Below, piece after piece: positions 14,553 through 22,256 of a stretch of DNA of 22,293 nt. The position numbers were made by a program, and so were the translations under genes. Source of the stretch: CAYXVU01 sp964468725 (lineage in GTDB: Bacteria; Acidobacteriota; Blastocatellia; UBA7656); NCBI GenBank assembly GCA_964468725.1, contig CAYXVU010000087.1, positions 1 to 22,293 on the forward strand, given 5' to 3'. Numbering within the stretch: position 1 is the first letter of the stretch; each line of letters starts with the position of its first letter. Below the pieces are notes generated by a model, which saw only the letters and a program-made list of their open reading frames with translations, searched no databases and was not told the origin of the DNA.

Positions 14553-14582
14553 TTGCGACGGTCAAGAGGTGTAGAGTATAAT
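14553..14582 (+). promoter_or_regulatory. Promoter, TTGCGA-18-TATAAT, of the FHA/kinase cluster
   Basis: A perfect -10 tataat at 14577-14582 is preceded by ttgcga at 14553-14558 with an 18-base spacer. Transcription would start near 14589, leaving a leader of about 50 bases. The ribosome site ggagg at 14626-14630 lies eight bases before the ATG at 14639. This is the best promoter match in the window and looks like a housekeeping-sigma site. Confidence 0.7.
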
Positions 14583-14638
14583 CGTGCCGCCTAAAGACCA
14601 AGCCCTCTGGGTAACGATAGTAGTCGGAGGCCCTGCCT

Positions 14639-15451
14639 ATGATACGTTGTACAAGTTGCGGAACGAATAATATCGACGGCAGTGAGTATTGTGATGAATG
14701 TGGCATGCGACTCGCAGGCGGCGCGCCGGTGCGGCAGTCGTCTCAGCCGCCGGTGTTTCAACCACCTAGTGCCGTGCCTAGCGATTCAATGATTCACAAC
14801 ACCTCCGAAGGACCACCGCTCGCACCGCCTTCGTTCACCAATTCGATGAGCGTGCCCAAACCGGCTCTGCCAGCACGCAAATCGCCTGCTCCCGAACCTG
14901 CCGGTAAAGAAGCGAAAGAGGGAACGCCCTTGCGTGGGTACGTCAATAGCGCCAACGACCAGATCGTCTTTCCGATCAATTCGCAAAGTAAGGTTGAGTT
15001 TCCGGCTGTTGACCTGCCGCCTTCGGCCATCGCCCCGCCCGACCGATCACCCAATCAAGGGCTCTCAGCTATGGGTACATCTGAGGGGGCGGACAGTCAG
15101 GCCGAGAAAGCGGCGCGGGCTGCGGCCCGACTCATCATTCAGCGCGGAGGCCGAGTCGGTAAAGAGTTCTACATTACCGGCGTGGAGACCAACATCGGCA
15201 GGTGGGATGCCGACAGCGGCATCTTCCCGGATATTGATCTGGACGAAGATGATCCGGAAGCGAAAATCTCACGCCGCCATGCACGCATCTTGAATCACAA
15301 TGCTCAGTTTTTTATTGAAGACCTCGGCTCTACCAACGGCACCTTCATCAATCGCGGTCGTCGGCTGTTGCCGGGCAAACGCCACCTGCTACAAAACGGT
15401 GATGAGGTGATTATCGGTAAGACCTTTCTGAAGTTTCAGATTTCGCAGTGA
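14639..15451 (+). CDS. Zinc-ribbon and FHA-domain protein
   Basis: This 270-residue soluble protein begins with a small zinc ribbon: Cys4, Cys7, Cys18 and Cys21 in two CxxC knuckles. A Pro/Ser-rich disordered linker spans about 28-155. A forkhead-associated domain at about 163-268 binds phosphothreonine peptides. Its key residues are present: 'IGR' at 186-188, 'SRRHARI' at 211-217 and 'LGSTNGTFIN' at 229-238. It is the first gene after the promoter at 14553 and is followed by the kinase gene, whose own FHA domain shares unusual wording with it ('GIFP', 'IDL', 'SRRHARI'). It is probably a reader of kinase-phosphorylated targets or itself a substrate through Thr residues in the linker. No transmembrane segment is seen. 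Confidence 0.9.
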   Translation: MIRCTSCGTNNIDGSEYCDECGMRLAGGAPVRQSSQPPVFQPPSAVPSDSMIHNTSEGPPLAPPSFTNSMSVPKPALPARKSPAPEPAGKEAKEGTPLRGYVNSANDQIVFPINSQSKVEFPAVDLPPSAIAPPDRSPNQGLSAMGTSEGADSQAEKAARAAARLIIQRGGRVGKEFYITGVETNIGRWDADSGIFPDIDLDEDDPEAKISRRHARILNHNAQFFIEDLGSTNGTFINRGRRLLPGKRHLLQNGDEVIIGKTFLKFQISQ

Positions 15452-15553
15452 AGCAATGGCAGAGGAGTTGGGCAACCGTTTCTGCCCTGCGCCCGACTCT
15501 GCCGATCTGCCCCGTCGCGTTGCAGGCAGGACTGAACGCAGGTCGTCAAACTT

Positions 15554-17146
15554 ATGTTTTGCCCTGATTGCGGAACCAAAGTGCCGCGCGGAGAAGAGAT
15601 ATGCGGGGAATGCGGAGCCGATATCATTCCGACTTCGCAGGACTCTTCGCCCGTGGCCATCGAACAAGCAGTTTCAGGAAAAGACAATAATTCTATGTCC
15701 GAATCGAAGAAATCCAAGAAAGCGACGACTCGCCAGCTTGAACCCGGCACCCTCTTGCTGGATCGCTATCTGATCGTCAAGCGCGTCGGCGGCGGGGGTA
15801 TGGGCTCCGTCTATCAGGCACAGGACAAACGGCTGGCCGACCGTTTGTGCGCCGTCAAAGAGATGATCGAACTTTTTGCCGATCAGTCGCAGCGGGAAAA
15901 GGCTGTGGATGATTTCAAGCGCGAAGCTGAAGTCCTCGCCCAACTGGAACATCCTTCGATTCCGACCATCTTCGATTACTTTATTGATGGCGGACGTTAT
16001 TACTTGGTGATGAAATGGATCGGCGGCGGCGACCTGGCCGAGCAGATGCGCCAACGAAACGGCACAGTTGATGAAGCAACGGTCACCCAGTGGGCGATTC
16101 AAATCTGCGATGTGCTGCATTTCATTCACTCGCAGACGCCGCCCATCATCTACCGCGACCTCAAACCGGCTAACCTCATGCTGGACGACAAGACCGGACG
16201 CGTGATGTTAGTGGATTTCGGCATTGCTCGAATTGTGCGCCCGACTGAAAAGGGCGTCACCGCCATCGGCACGATGGGCTATGCGCCGCCGGAACTGTTT
16301 GCCGGAAAGGTCGAGCCGCGCAGCGATATCTATTCGCTCGGCGCGACCATGTTCCATATGTTGACGGGAGCAGACCCACAAGACAATCCTCTGCTGATCT
16401 TCGATTTCAGCAAGAATCCGCGCCCACGACAGATCAATCCCGCGATCTCGACCGACATGGAGCAGATTCTCATTCGCTCAGTAGCGCATAAACCGGAAGA
16501 GCGCCAGACCTCGGCTTTCGAGTTTGGGAACATTTTGCAAGACCACAGCGCGAGATTGAAAGATCGCGGTACTGGGCGGGCATCGAATTCGGGACGGCAG
16601 ATCGCTCCGCCCTACGTGCCTGCGCCGCCGCTGTCAATTTCGCCGCGCACTTCGGGGGATGCCGGGTCGCAGCCTATACCAACCGGCTCCGAAGTCTTTT
16701 GTTATATCTGCGGAGAAAAGATCGGCGCCGATGATGTCTACTGTGCGCATTGCGGCAATCGCCAACCGGTCAGCGGCGCGGGCGTGCCACCTTCAACAGC
16801 GAGTCGGGTACGCGCTCAATTGATGGTGATGGGAGGGACGGAACCCAAGCCCTTTCCGATTAACAAAGACAGCGTGCTGATCGGGCGGACAGACCCGCAG
16901 ACCGGCATCTTCCCGGAGATTGATTTGACGATGTACGACCCGGAGACCAAAGTCTCGCGCCGCCACGCCCGCATCTATCGGGAGGGCGAGAAGTACCTCG
17001 TCGAAGATTTAGGTTCCGTCAACGGCACGGTCTTAAACTCGCCGAGCGGCAATTCGCAGCGACTCAATACGCGCACGCCACGCGTCTTGACGACCGGCGA
17101 CGAACTCAAAGTCGGAAGCACGATTTTGCGCTTTCAGATTGTGTAG
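15554..17146 (+). CDS. Ser/Thr protein kinase with zinc ribbons and C-terminal FHA domain
   Basis: This 530-residue Hanks-type kinase has an unusual order of domains. A zinc ribbon at the N-terminus has Cys3, Cys6, Cys17 and Cys20. The kinase domain at about 72-330 has the Gly loop 'VGGGGMGSVY', Lys102 in 'CAVKEM', the catalytic loop 'YRDLKPANLML' with Asp202, 'DFG' at 221-223 and 'GTMGYAPPELF' as the activation segment end. HRD is YRD here, and APE is PPE; both are seen in active bacterial kinases. A Pro-rich linker leads to a second zinc ribbon (Cys383, Cys386, Cys397, Cys400). An FHA domain at about 421-529 contains 'IGR', 'SRRHARI' and 'LGSVNGTVLN'. It lacks the usual membrane helix and PASTA repeats, so it is cytoplasmic and may be recruited through the ribbons or FHA. 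No strong ribosome site precedes the ATG. Confidence 0.93.
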   Translation: MFCPDCGTKVPRGEEICGECGADIIPTSQDSSPVAIEQAVSGKDNNSMSESKKSKKATTRQLEPGTLLLDRYLIVKRVGGGGMGSVYQAQDKRLADRLCAVKEMIELFADQSQREKAVDDFKREAEVLAQLEHPSIPTIFDYFIDGGRYYLVMKWIGGGDLAEQMRQRNGTVDEATVTQWAIQICDVLHFIHSQTPPIIYRDLKPANLMLDDKTGRVMLVDFGIARIVRPTEKGVTAIGTMGYAPPELFAGKVEPRSDIYSLGATMFHMLTGADPQDNPLLIFDFSKNPRPRQINPAISTDMEQILIRSVAHKPEERQTSAFEFGNILQDHSARLKDRGTGRASNSGRQIAPPYVPAPPLSISPRTSGDAGSQPIPTGSEVFCYICGEKIGADDVYCAHCGNRQPVSGAGVPPSTASRVRAQLMVMGGTEPKPFPINKDSVLIGRTDPQTGIFPEIDLTMYDPETKVSRRHARIYREGEKYLVEDLGSVNGTVLNSPSGNSQRLNTRTPRVLTTGDELKVGSTILRFQIV

Positions 17147-17285
17147 GATAAGGTACAGTGGTCAGAGAGAAAGGCTGAACGGTAAGAGATGACCGATGAG
17201 ACAGGCATCGAGAACCGAATCGGTTTGCCCGTCTTCCGTCATCGCTTATCCTTCATCCTTTCTACCTCGCTGGCCATTGACGCAT

Positions 17286-18005
17286 ATGAGATTCTGTCCT
17301 TACTGTGGAAAGTCGATCACCGACCGGGCGAAGTTCTGCCCGATGTGCGGCAAATCGACGCCCCAACGACAACGCACGGGCGCGCTCATTATCGAAGGCG
17401 CGCCTACCGCAACTCTCGACGCTGACGGCTCATCCGAGGCGCAGTCTTTTACGGCCAATCTTCGACTCCCTGCGGTTACGGCAGAAGAGGGCGCGAACGA
17501 TCAGGCGGCAGCCACGCCGGTCAATGGTCGCCAAGCATCTGCGCGCTCGCGCCCGTACGCGCCGCCAACCCGGTTTTTAGTTGGCGAGATGGAGCACACA
17601 GGTTTTGGCCTGCGCTATGGCGCATGGATGTTCGACTTTCTCATCACGCTGATTGCGATCATGACCTTTACCTTTGTGGTCACCGCGCTCAGCAATCGTT
17701 CGGTTGTCGAAGCCAATCAAGACTTGATTCTAGTCACGCTGCTCACGCTCTTGCTGATTTTGCTCAATTTCGTCGCCTTCGCGGGACGAACCGGGCAAAC
17801 CATCGGCATGCGAATACTGGGGATTCGGATTGCCAAACTCAACGGTCAGCCCTTTACGATCAAAGACGCGCTTGTCCGCCATCTGATCGGTTATCCTTTG
17901 GCGATGTTGGGACTCTTTCTGGGCTTTCTATGGGTGCTGTGGGACCCGCGTCAACAAGGGTGGCACGACAAACTGGCCAAGACCGTTGTCGTTATGTCGC
18001 GCTGA
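17286..18005 (+). CDS. Zinc-ribbon RDD-family membrane protein
   Basis: The 239-residue protein joins a zinc ribbon (Cys4, Cys7, Cys18, Cys21 in 'CPYCGKS' and 'CPMCGKS') to a linker of about 75 residues and an RDD domain at about 104-236. Arg110 and Asp117 occur in 'RYGAWMFDFLI', the second conserved block is 'GRTGQTIGMRILGIRI' at 167-182, and the end is 'LWDPRQQGWHDKLAKT'. Hydrophobic stretches are at about 114-134, 147-166 and 199-219. The ATG at 17286 begins the ribbon directly; a longer frame from 17196 adds 30 non-conserved residues. No good ribosome site is visible. Its N-terminal ribbon matches those of the two preceding proteins, so it may be their membrane anchor or target, which is inference. 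Confidence 0.88.
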   Translation: MRFCPYCGKSITDRAKFCPMCGKSTPQRQRTGALIIEGAPTATLDADGSSEAQSFTANLRLPAVTAEEGANDQAAATPVNGRQASARSRPYAPPTRFLVGEMEHTGFGLRYGAWMFDFLITLIAIMTFTFVVTALSNRSVVEANQDLILVTLLTLLLILLNFVAFAGRTGQTIGMRILGIRIAKLNGQPFTIKDALVRHLIGYPLAMLGLFLGFLWVLWDPRQQGWHDKLAKTVVVMSR

Positions 18006-18018
18006 CTTTTGCTGCGGT

Positions 18019-18110
18019 GATTTTCGGTTGGCGAGGCTGCCCCCTCGCGCAGAGGTTCGATTCGGTTTCGCGCTCCTTTTTGCCGTCCGGTTCGCCAACC
18101 GCCGAAAATC
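18019..18110. repeat. Bulged 16-base inverted repeat ahead of the phosphatase gene
   Basis: gattttcgg-ttggcga at 18019-18034 pairs with tcgccaa (18092-18098) and ccgaaaatc (18102-18110), leaving three unpaired bases, 18099-18101, on the right. The 57-base loop contains smaller stems such as CCTC-GCGCA-GAGG and a ctttttg run. The block fills nearly all of the gap between the RDD stop and the phosphatase ATG at 18129. It could be an attenuator, an RNA-processing site or a small palindromic repeat element. Confidence 0.65.
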
Positions 18111-18128
18111 CCAACCATCAAGATAGTT

Positions 18129-19853
18129 ATGTCTACGTTTATCATACGACCAAAAGATTTCGAGCCATCGGAAATCAAGATGGACAAGTTGCGCATGACA
18201 ATCGGGCGCTCATCGCGTAACGATATTTGTTTGGGCGACCCGTTTGCTTCCCGCCTGCACGCAGAGTTGCGCCAAGAAGGCGATCAAATTCTGCTCATTG
18301 ATAATGGCAGCGCCAACGGCACTTACCTCAACGCCCAACGCCTCGTCGGCAGCGCGCGACTGCGCCCCGGCGACATCATCCGCATCGGCGAAACCGAAAT
18401 CGAATATGCAGGCGCAGCCCAACCCGCCCTATCAAACGCCACCGTTTTGCTTTCCGGCAATATCATCGATCAACTGCCGCCCGATTCGATCACCTCGCAA
18501 ATCGCTTCGCGCTACACATCGGATTTGATCTCCTCGATTCAGTCGGGGAAGATCTCCGGCGAGGTGAGTCTGCCGTCAGGGGCGCAGGCGGTCGCGCGCA
18601 CAACCGAGACGACCGGCCATAATCTGCTCAGCATCGTCTCGCAGGTCGGCATCGCCTTGCTGCCGAGCACCTCCTTGGAAGCCACCTTGAATATGACGGT
18701 TGATCTGGTCTTTCAAGCTATTCCGGCAGAACGCGGCGTCCTCTGTCTCAAAGAAGGCAACGAATTGATCTGTAAGATTGTGCGACTGGCGCACGCCAAC
18801 CCGCTCGGCCAAGAGGGTCACATTCAATTGTCGCGTTCGATTACTAGCAAAGTGCTCAATGAAGGCCGCGCCGTTCTCACCTCCGACGCCCAACACGACC
18901 CACGCTTTCAGGCGCAACATTCTGTCGTCCTCAATCAAGTCCGTTCGGTGATGGCCGTGCCCTTAGCGTCGGGCGAAGAAACCTTCGGATTGATCTACGT
19001 AGACAATCCCTTTCACAATCGCTTCGAAGAAAAACACCTTGAAGTGCTCACCACTATCGCTTCCGTCGCTTCGATCAAGATCGAGCACGAGCGCCTGTTG
19101 GAAGAGCGGCTCGAAACGCGGCGCATGGAAGAGGAGTTGAAAGTAGCTTCGGAGATTCAACTCCGTTTGCAGCCGGTCGCGCCGCCAAAAGTCGAAGGCT
19201 GGGATTTGGCAGGCGTCTCTTTCCCTTGTCGTGAAATCGGCGGCGATTATTACGACTTCATTCTGCGGCAGCGCGATAACCGCATCGTCATCGCTTTGGG
19301 GGATGTCTCCGGCAAAGGGACGGGCGCCGCTTTGCTGATGTCTTCGCTGCATGCCGCCGTGCGGGCGCAGACGCAGGCGCGCACTTCGATCAGCGAAGTG
19401 ATGAACGAAATCAATCATTACATCTACGAAAATTCGCCTTCCAACAAATTCCTAACCCTCTTTTACGGCGCTATTGATCCGATCAGCGGCGTGTTGACCT
19501 ACTCCAACGGCGGGCATAACGCACCAATTCTGGCGCGCGCCTCCGGCGAAATTTTACGGTTGGACAAAGGCGGATTGCCAATCGGCATGATGCCGGGGGT
19601 GAGCTATTGCGAAGATGCTGTGACGTTTCATCCCGGCGATGTGCTGGTCATCTACAGCGACGGGATTAGCGAATCCATCAATGAGCAGGATGAAGAGTTC
19701 GGCGAAGAGCGCCTCGTCGAGGTGATTACCCACAATCTGCATCGCTCATCATCCGGCATTCGAGATCGCGTTGACGAAGCGCTGTCGCGTTTCGTTGGCA
19801 GCGCAGCGCCGGTTGACGATATGACCTTGATGATTATCAAGCGCACGGCTTGA
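18129..19853 (+). CDS. FHA-GAF-SpoIIE (PP2C-type) protein phosphatase
   Basis: This 574-residue soluble protein has three domains. FHA at about 1-95 shows 'IGRSSRNDI' at 25-33, 'SRLHAEL' at 41-47 and 'NGSANGTYLN' at 59-68. A GAF domain follows at about 165-318, then a coiled-coil helix at about 318-345. The SpoIIE/RsbU-type PPM phosphatase occupies about 350-573 with metal-binding 'GGDYYDF' at 371-377, Asp392 in 'GDVSGKG', 'YSDGISE' at 509-515 and 'DDMTLM' at 563-568. All metal ligands are present. GAF and FHA presumably gate or target the phosphatase. RsbU relatives dephosphorylate STAS anti-anti-sigma proteins, but no STAS or RsbW gene is near; the neighbouring kinase or its substrates may be the target. 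No clear ribosome site precedes the ATG. Confidence 0.95.
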   Translation: MSTFIIRPKDFEPSEIKMDKLRMTIGRSSRNDICLGDPFASRLHAELRQEGDQILLIDNGSANGTYLNAQRLVGSARLRPGDIIRIGETEIEYAGAAQPALSNATVLLSGNIIDQLPPDSITSQIASRYTSDLISSIQSGKISGEVSLPSGAQAVARTTETTGHNLLSIVSQVGIALLPSTSLEATLNMTVDLVFQAIPAERGVLCLKEGNELICKIVRLAHANPLGQEGHIQLSRSITSKVLNEGRAVLTSDAQHDPRFQAQHSVVLNQVRSVMAVPLASGEETFGLIYVDNPFHNRFEEKHLEVLTTIASVASIKIEHERLLEERLETRRMEEELKVASEIQLRLQPVAPPKVEGWDLAGVSFPCREIGGDYYDFILRQRDNRIVIALGDVSGKGTGAALLMSSLHAAVRAQTQARTSISEVMNEINHYIYENSPSNKFLTLFYGAIDPISGVLTYSNGGHNAPILARASGEILRLDKGGLPIGMMPGVSYCEDAVTFHPGDVLVIYSDGISESINEQDEEFGEERLVEVITHNLHRSSSGIRDRVDEALSRFVGSAAPVDDMTLMIIKRTA

Positions 19854-19885
19854 TCGGAGACAAAGAGAAGCGCGCGAGCCACTAG

Positions 19886-20665
19886 TCAGATGGATGCGCC
19901 GAGAATTTGAGAAACCTTATCGCGGTAGCGGCGGCTTAGGGTCAACTGGCCGCCGTTTTTCAGAATCACCAACTGCTCATCGCTGTTGACATGCACATGC
20001 AGTTCTTTAACGCTGCCGATGTTGACCATCGTCGAACGGTGAATGCGGAGAAATTTTCGTGGATCGAGTTTGCGTTCAAGGCTCTGCATGGTTTCGCGGA
20101 TTAGATGCGCCTGTTTGCCTGTGTGGAGCAGCAGATAATTGCCTTCGGCTTCGATCCAATCCACTTCGCCCACCGGAATCAACAAGACGCGACCGTTATT
20201 TTTGATGACGAAGCGTTCGAGATACTCCGACCGCGCATGCAGTTCGGTCAATAGGCGGAGCATCTGTTGCGTGCGGTCGGCTTGGCTCTTGTCCTGCAAG
20301 CTCTGCCGCGCGCGATCAAGGGCGCGGGCTAAGCGTTCATGATCGAACGGCTTGAGCAGATAATCTACGGCGGCCACATCGAATGCTCTTACCGCATAGC
20401 GATCATAGGCAGTAACAAAGATGACAACCGGCAGATGCTCATCGTCGAGCGCTTCGAGTAGGGCAAACCCATCCATCTCCGGCATCTGAATGTCTAAAAA
20501 CAGGAGGTCGGGCATGAGCGTTTTCAAAGCGACGAGCGTCTCGCTGCCCGTAGCGCATTCGCCCGCCAACTCGATGTCGCTGTGCTCTTTGAGCATTTGC
20601 CGAATCACGGCGCGGGCTGGCGGTTCGTCATCGACAATCAAGGTGCTGATCTTTTTCTCTGGCAT
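19886..20665 (-). CDS. LytTR-family response regulator
   Basis: The 259-residue regulator has a receiver domain at about 6-122 with Asp12/Asp13, phosphorylation site Asp58 in 'LLFLDIQMPEMDG', Thr85 in 'FVTAYD' and Lys105 in 'LLKPFD'. A helical linker follows, then a LytTR DNA-binding domain at about 150-255 ('VDWIEAEGNYLLLHT', 'FLRIHRSTMVNI', 'LSRRYRDKV'). LytTR regulators bind direct repeats, often to control exopolysaccharide, competence or lysis genes. A ggagag ribosome site precedes the ATG at 20665. The kinase gene lies 25 bases upstream on the same strand. The gene converges on the phosphatase gene with only a 32-base gap, where no terminator hairpin is seen. Confidence 0.95.
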   Translation of the reverse strand: MPEKKISTLIVDDEPPARAVIRQMLKEHSDIELAGECATGSETLVALKTLMPDLLFLDIQMPEMDGFALLEALDDEHLPVVIFVTAYDRYAVRAFDVAAVDYLLKPFDHERLARALDRARQSLQDKSQADRTQQMLRLLTELHARSEYLERFVIKNNGRVLLIPVGEVDWIEAEGNYLLLHTGKQAHLIRETMQSLERKLDPRKFLRIHRSTMVNIGSVKELHVHVNSDEQLVILKNGGQLTLSRRYRDKVSQILGASI

Positions 20666-20690
20666 CGTTCGTCTCTCCGAAGCCTGCCAC

Positions 20691-21839
20691 TTACGCGGGG
20701 GTTGATAGCGTAAAGGGAATCTCCAACCTCACAACCGCGCCTCCGGCAGGCGCATCCTGCACGGCCAGATCGAAATCGTCTTTATAGAGTTGTCGTAAGC
20801 GTTCGCGCGTATTTGCCAATCCGACGCCGGGGAAAAGACCTCGCAAACCCATGCCCGGCGGGGGCAGTCCGGGGCCATCGTCTCGCACTTCGATCTGCAA
20901 ATGCCCGTTGTGGCGGCGCGCAGCGATTTCGATCTTTCCGCTCGAAGCGCGCGCCGAGATGCCATGCTTGATAGCGTTTTCAATGATGGGTTGCAAAATT
21001 AGGTTGGGAACCCGCGCGTCGAGCGATTCCGGCTCCGCCTCGATCTTCACGCGCAGGCGATCTCGAAAGCGAATCTGTTCGATCTCCAAATAGCAGCGTA
21101 AAAATTCCAATTCGCGCGCCAGACTGACCTCTTGTGTGCCATTGGTCTCAATGGTGAGCCGCAGAAAATCGCCGAGTCGCGCAATCATATGCACCGCTGC
21201 GCGTGGGTCTTCTAGGGTGAGCGAAGAGATCGAATTGAGCGCGTTGAAGAGAAAGTGGGGTTGCAATTGCATCTTGAGGGCTTGCAGTTGCGCTTGTGCC
21301 AGTTGGGCTTCGAGCACTGCCGAATGGCGCTGCTCGGCGCGATATTGCGCGTAGTAGTCGAGGGCGTACTTCGTCGTAACGATCAGTTTGTAACAAAGGA
21401 TGCTCATCACCATACGAGTGGGAAAGATCGTTTGCAGCATCACGGGCAGCGACAAGTAGCCGATTAAGGAGAAAGGATGCAACGGCCAGTAGAGCAAGGC
21501 GAAGAGGGCAATCTGTACAGCCGACAAGAGGAGACTGGCCAGCAGATGAACCGCCAGAATGCGCGGCCAACGCCAATTGCGCGCCCGTATGCGCTCGTCA
21601 AGCCAAACGACGCTTGGCGTCAACGCGCACCAGATCAGTTGCGGCAGCACCTGCGTGAGCAGGGCAGACAGCACATCAACCGGCTGAGCATTCAGGGCGC
21701 GAGTGATATAGGTACTGGTCGCTAACACCAGTCCCATAAAGATGAGCAGGCCGAACATGACGAAGTATTTGGCCGCACGGGCCTGACGCACACCCGTGAA
21801 GGTTGGTAAAGAGTAGACCGCCGTTTTCACAATCGCCAT
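20691..21839 (-). CDS. LytS/YehU-type sensor histidine kinase (His_kinase, HATPase_c)
   Basis: This 382-residue kinase has four predicted membrane helices within about residues 24-155 and no large outer domain, so it probably senses a membrane or intramembrane cue. A coiled-coil stretch at about 165-190 leads to the His_kinase motif 'LQPHFLFNALNSISSL' with His195. The ATPase domain has 'ENAIKHG' with Asn288, 'DDGPGLP' at 320-326 and 'GVGLANTRERL' at 338-348. I chose the ATG at 21839 because aaaggg is then at a proper distance; an ATG two codons earlier would touch that site. It is the partner of the LytTR regulator encoded 25 bases downstream, and the two form an operon with the kinase first. 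Confidence 0.93.
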   Translation of the reverse strand: MAIVKTAVYSLPTFTGVRQARAAKYFVMFGLLIFMGLVLATSTYITRALNAQPVDVLSALLTQVLPQLIWCALTPSVVWLDERIRARNWRWPRILAVHLLASLLLSAVQIALFALLYWPLHPFSLIGYLSLPVMLQTIFPTRMVMSILCYKLIVTTKYALDYYAQYRAEQRHSAVLEAQLAQAQLQALKMQLQPHFLFNALNSISSLTLEDPRAAVHMIARLGDFLRLTIETNGTQEVSLARELEFLRCYLEIEQIRFRDRLRVKIEAEPESLDARVPNLILQPIIENAIKHGISARASSGKIEIAARRHNGHLQIEVRDDGPGLPPPGMGLRGLFPGVGLANTRERLRQLYKDDFDLAVQDAPAGGAVVRLEIPFTLSTPA

Positions 21840-22022
21840 TATCATCCCTTTTCTCGGTTGCGGCAACGCGCCCGCTGGCAGCTTACGCGGCGTGACGGCG
21901 CTTGTTCAGCAGTATGTGACGAACGGTTGAATGGCGGGATGAACGGCTGGACGGTCGAGATACAAAAGATGGCTGAAGGGCTCGGCTTCAATGCAGGCAG
22001 TTTGTCATTAGGCAAAGTTGGC

Positions 22023-22256
22023 CTAAGCAATCTTCGGATATTTGCACGGTGGTTTCCATCTCCATGTAGCGCAGTCGAGGTGCTCAATCTCATCCGCGCC
22101 CTCTGCATTGCAAAACCAATCGCCCGAAATCTCGTCACTCATTAAACGGTTGAGGAAGGCAAAGAAGGCCAGATCGTCGAAGAACTCGTGAAGAAGGCCG
22201 TCAAAAAAGTCTTTAACCAGATGTTCCGGGCCGAAGACTTCTCGACCTTTCTGCAA
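22023..22256 (-). CDS. Possible small hypothetical protein, 77 residues
   Basis: This frame starts at TTG 22256 with a good ribosome site, agaggtg, about seven bases upstream, and ends at a TAG at 22023. The protein is acidic and aromatic: a Phe/Leu-rich helix ('DFFDGLLHEFFDDLAFFAFL') is followed by 'SDEISGDWFCNAEGADEIEHL' and a tail with two Trp and three Cys. I recognise no family. Against it, the other strand from 22146 to the window end also reads as plausible protein ('GQIVEELVKKAVKKVFNQMF'), so only one of the two is likely real. The stop lies about 180 bases upstream of the kinase start. Confidence 0.35.
   Translation of the reverse strand: MQKGREVFGPEHLVKDFFDGLLHEFFDDLAFFAFLNRLMSDEISGDWFCNAEGADEIEHLDCATWRWKPPCKYPKIA

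Larger units (their letters stand above)
14244..14638. other. Intergenic region of 395 bases before the FHA/kinase cluster
   Basis: I see no gene here. It holds several foldable elements in series: the inverted repeat ending at 14306, the 10-base inverted repeat at 14357-14401, and a GCGCCT-GCAT-AGGCGC hairpin at 14435-14450. It ends with the promoter at 14553-14582. A small structured RNA between 14340 and 14460 is possible but not shown. Confidence 0.5.

Noticed and set aside
19854..19885. Bidirectional terminator between the phosphatase and LytTR genes
   Set aside because: The 32-base gap shows no stem of useful length and no T-run on either strand.
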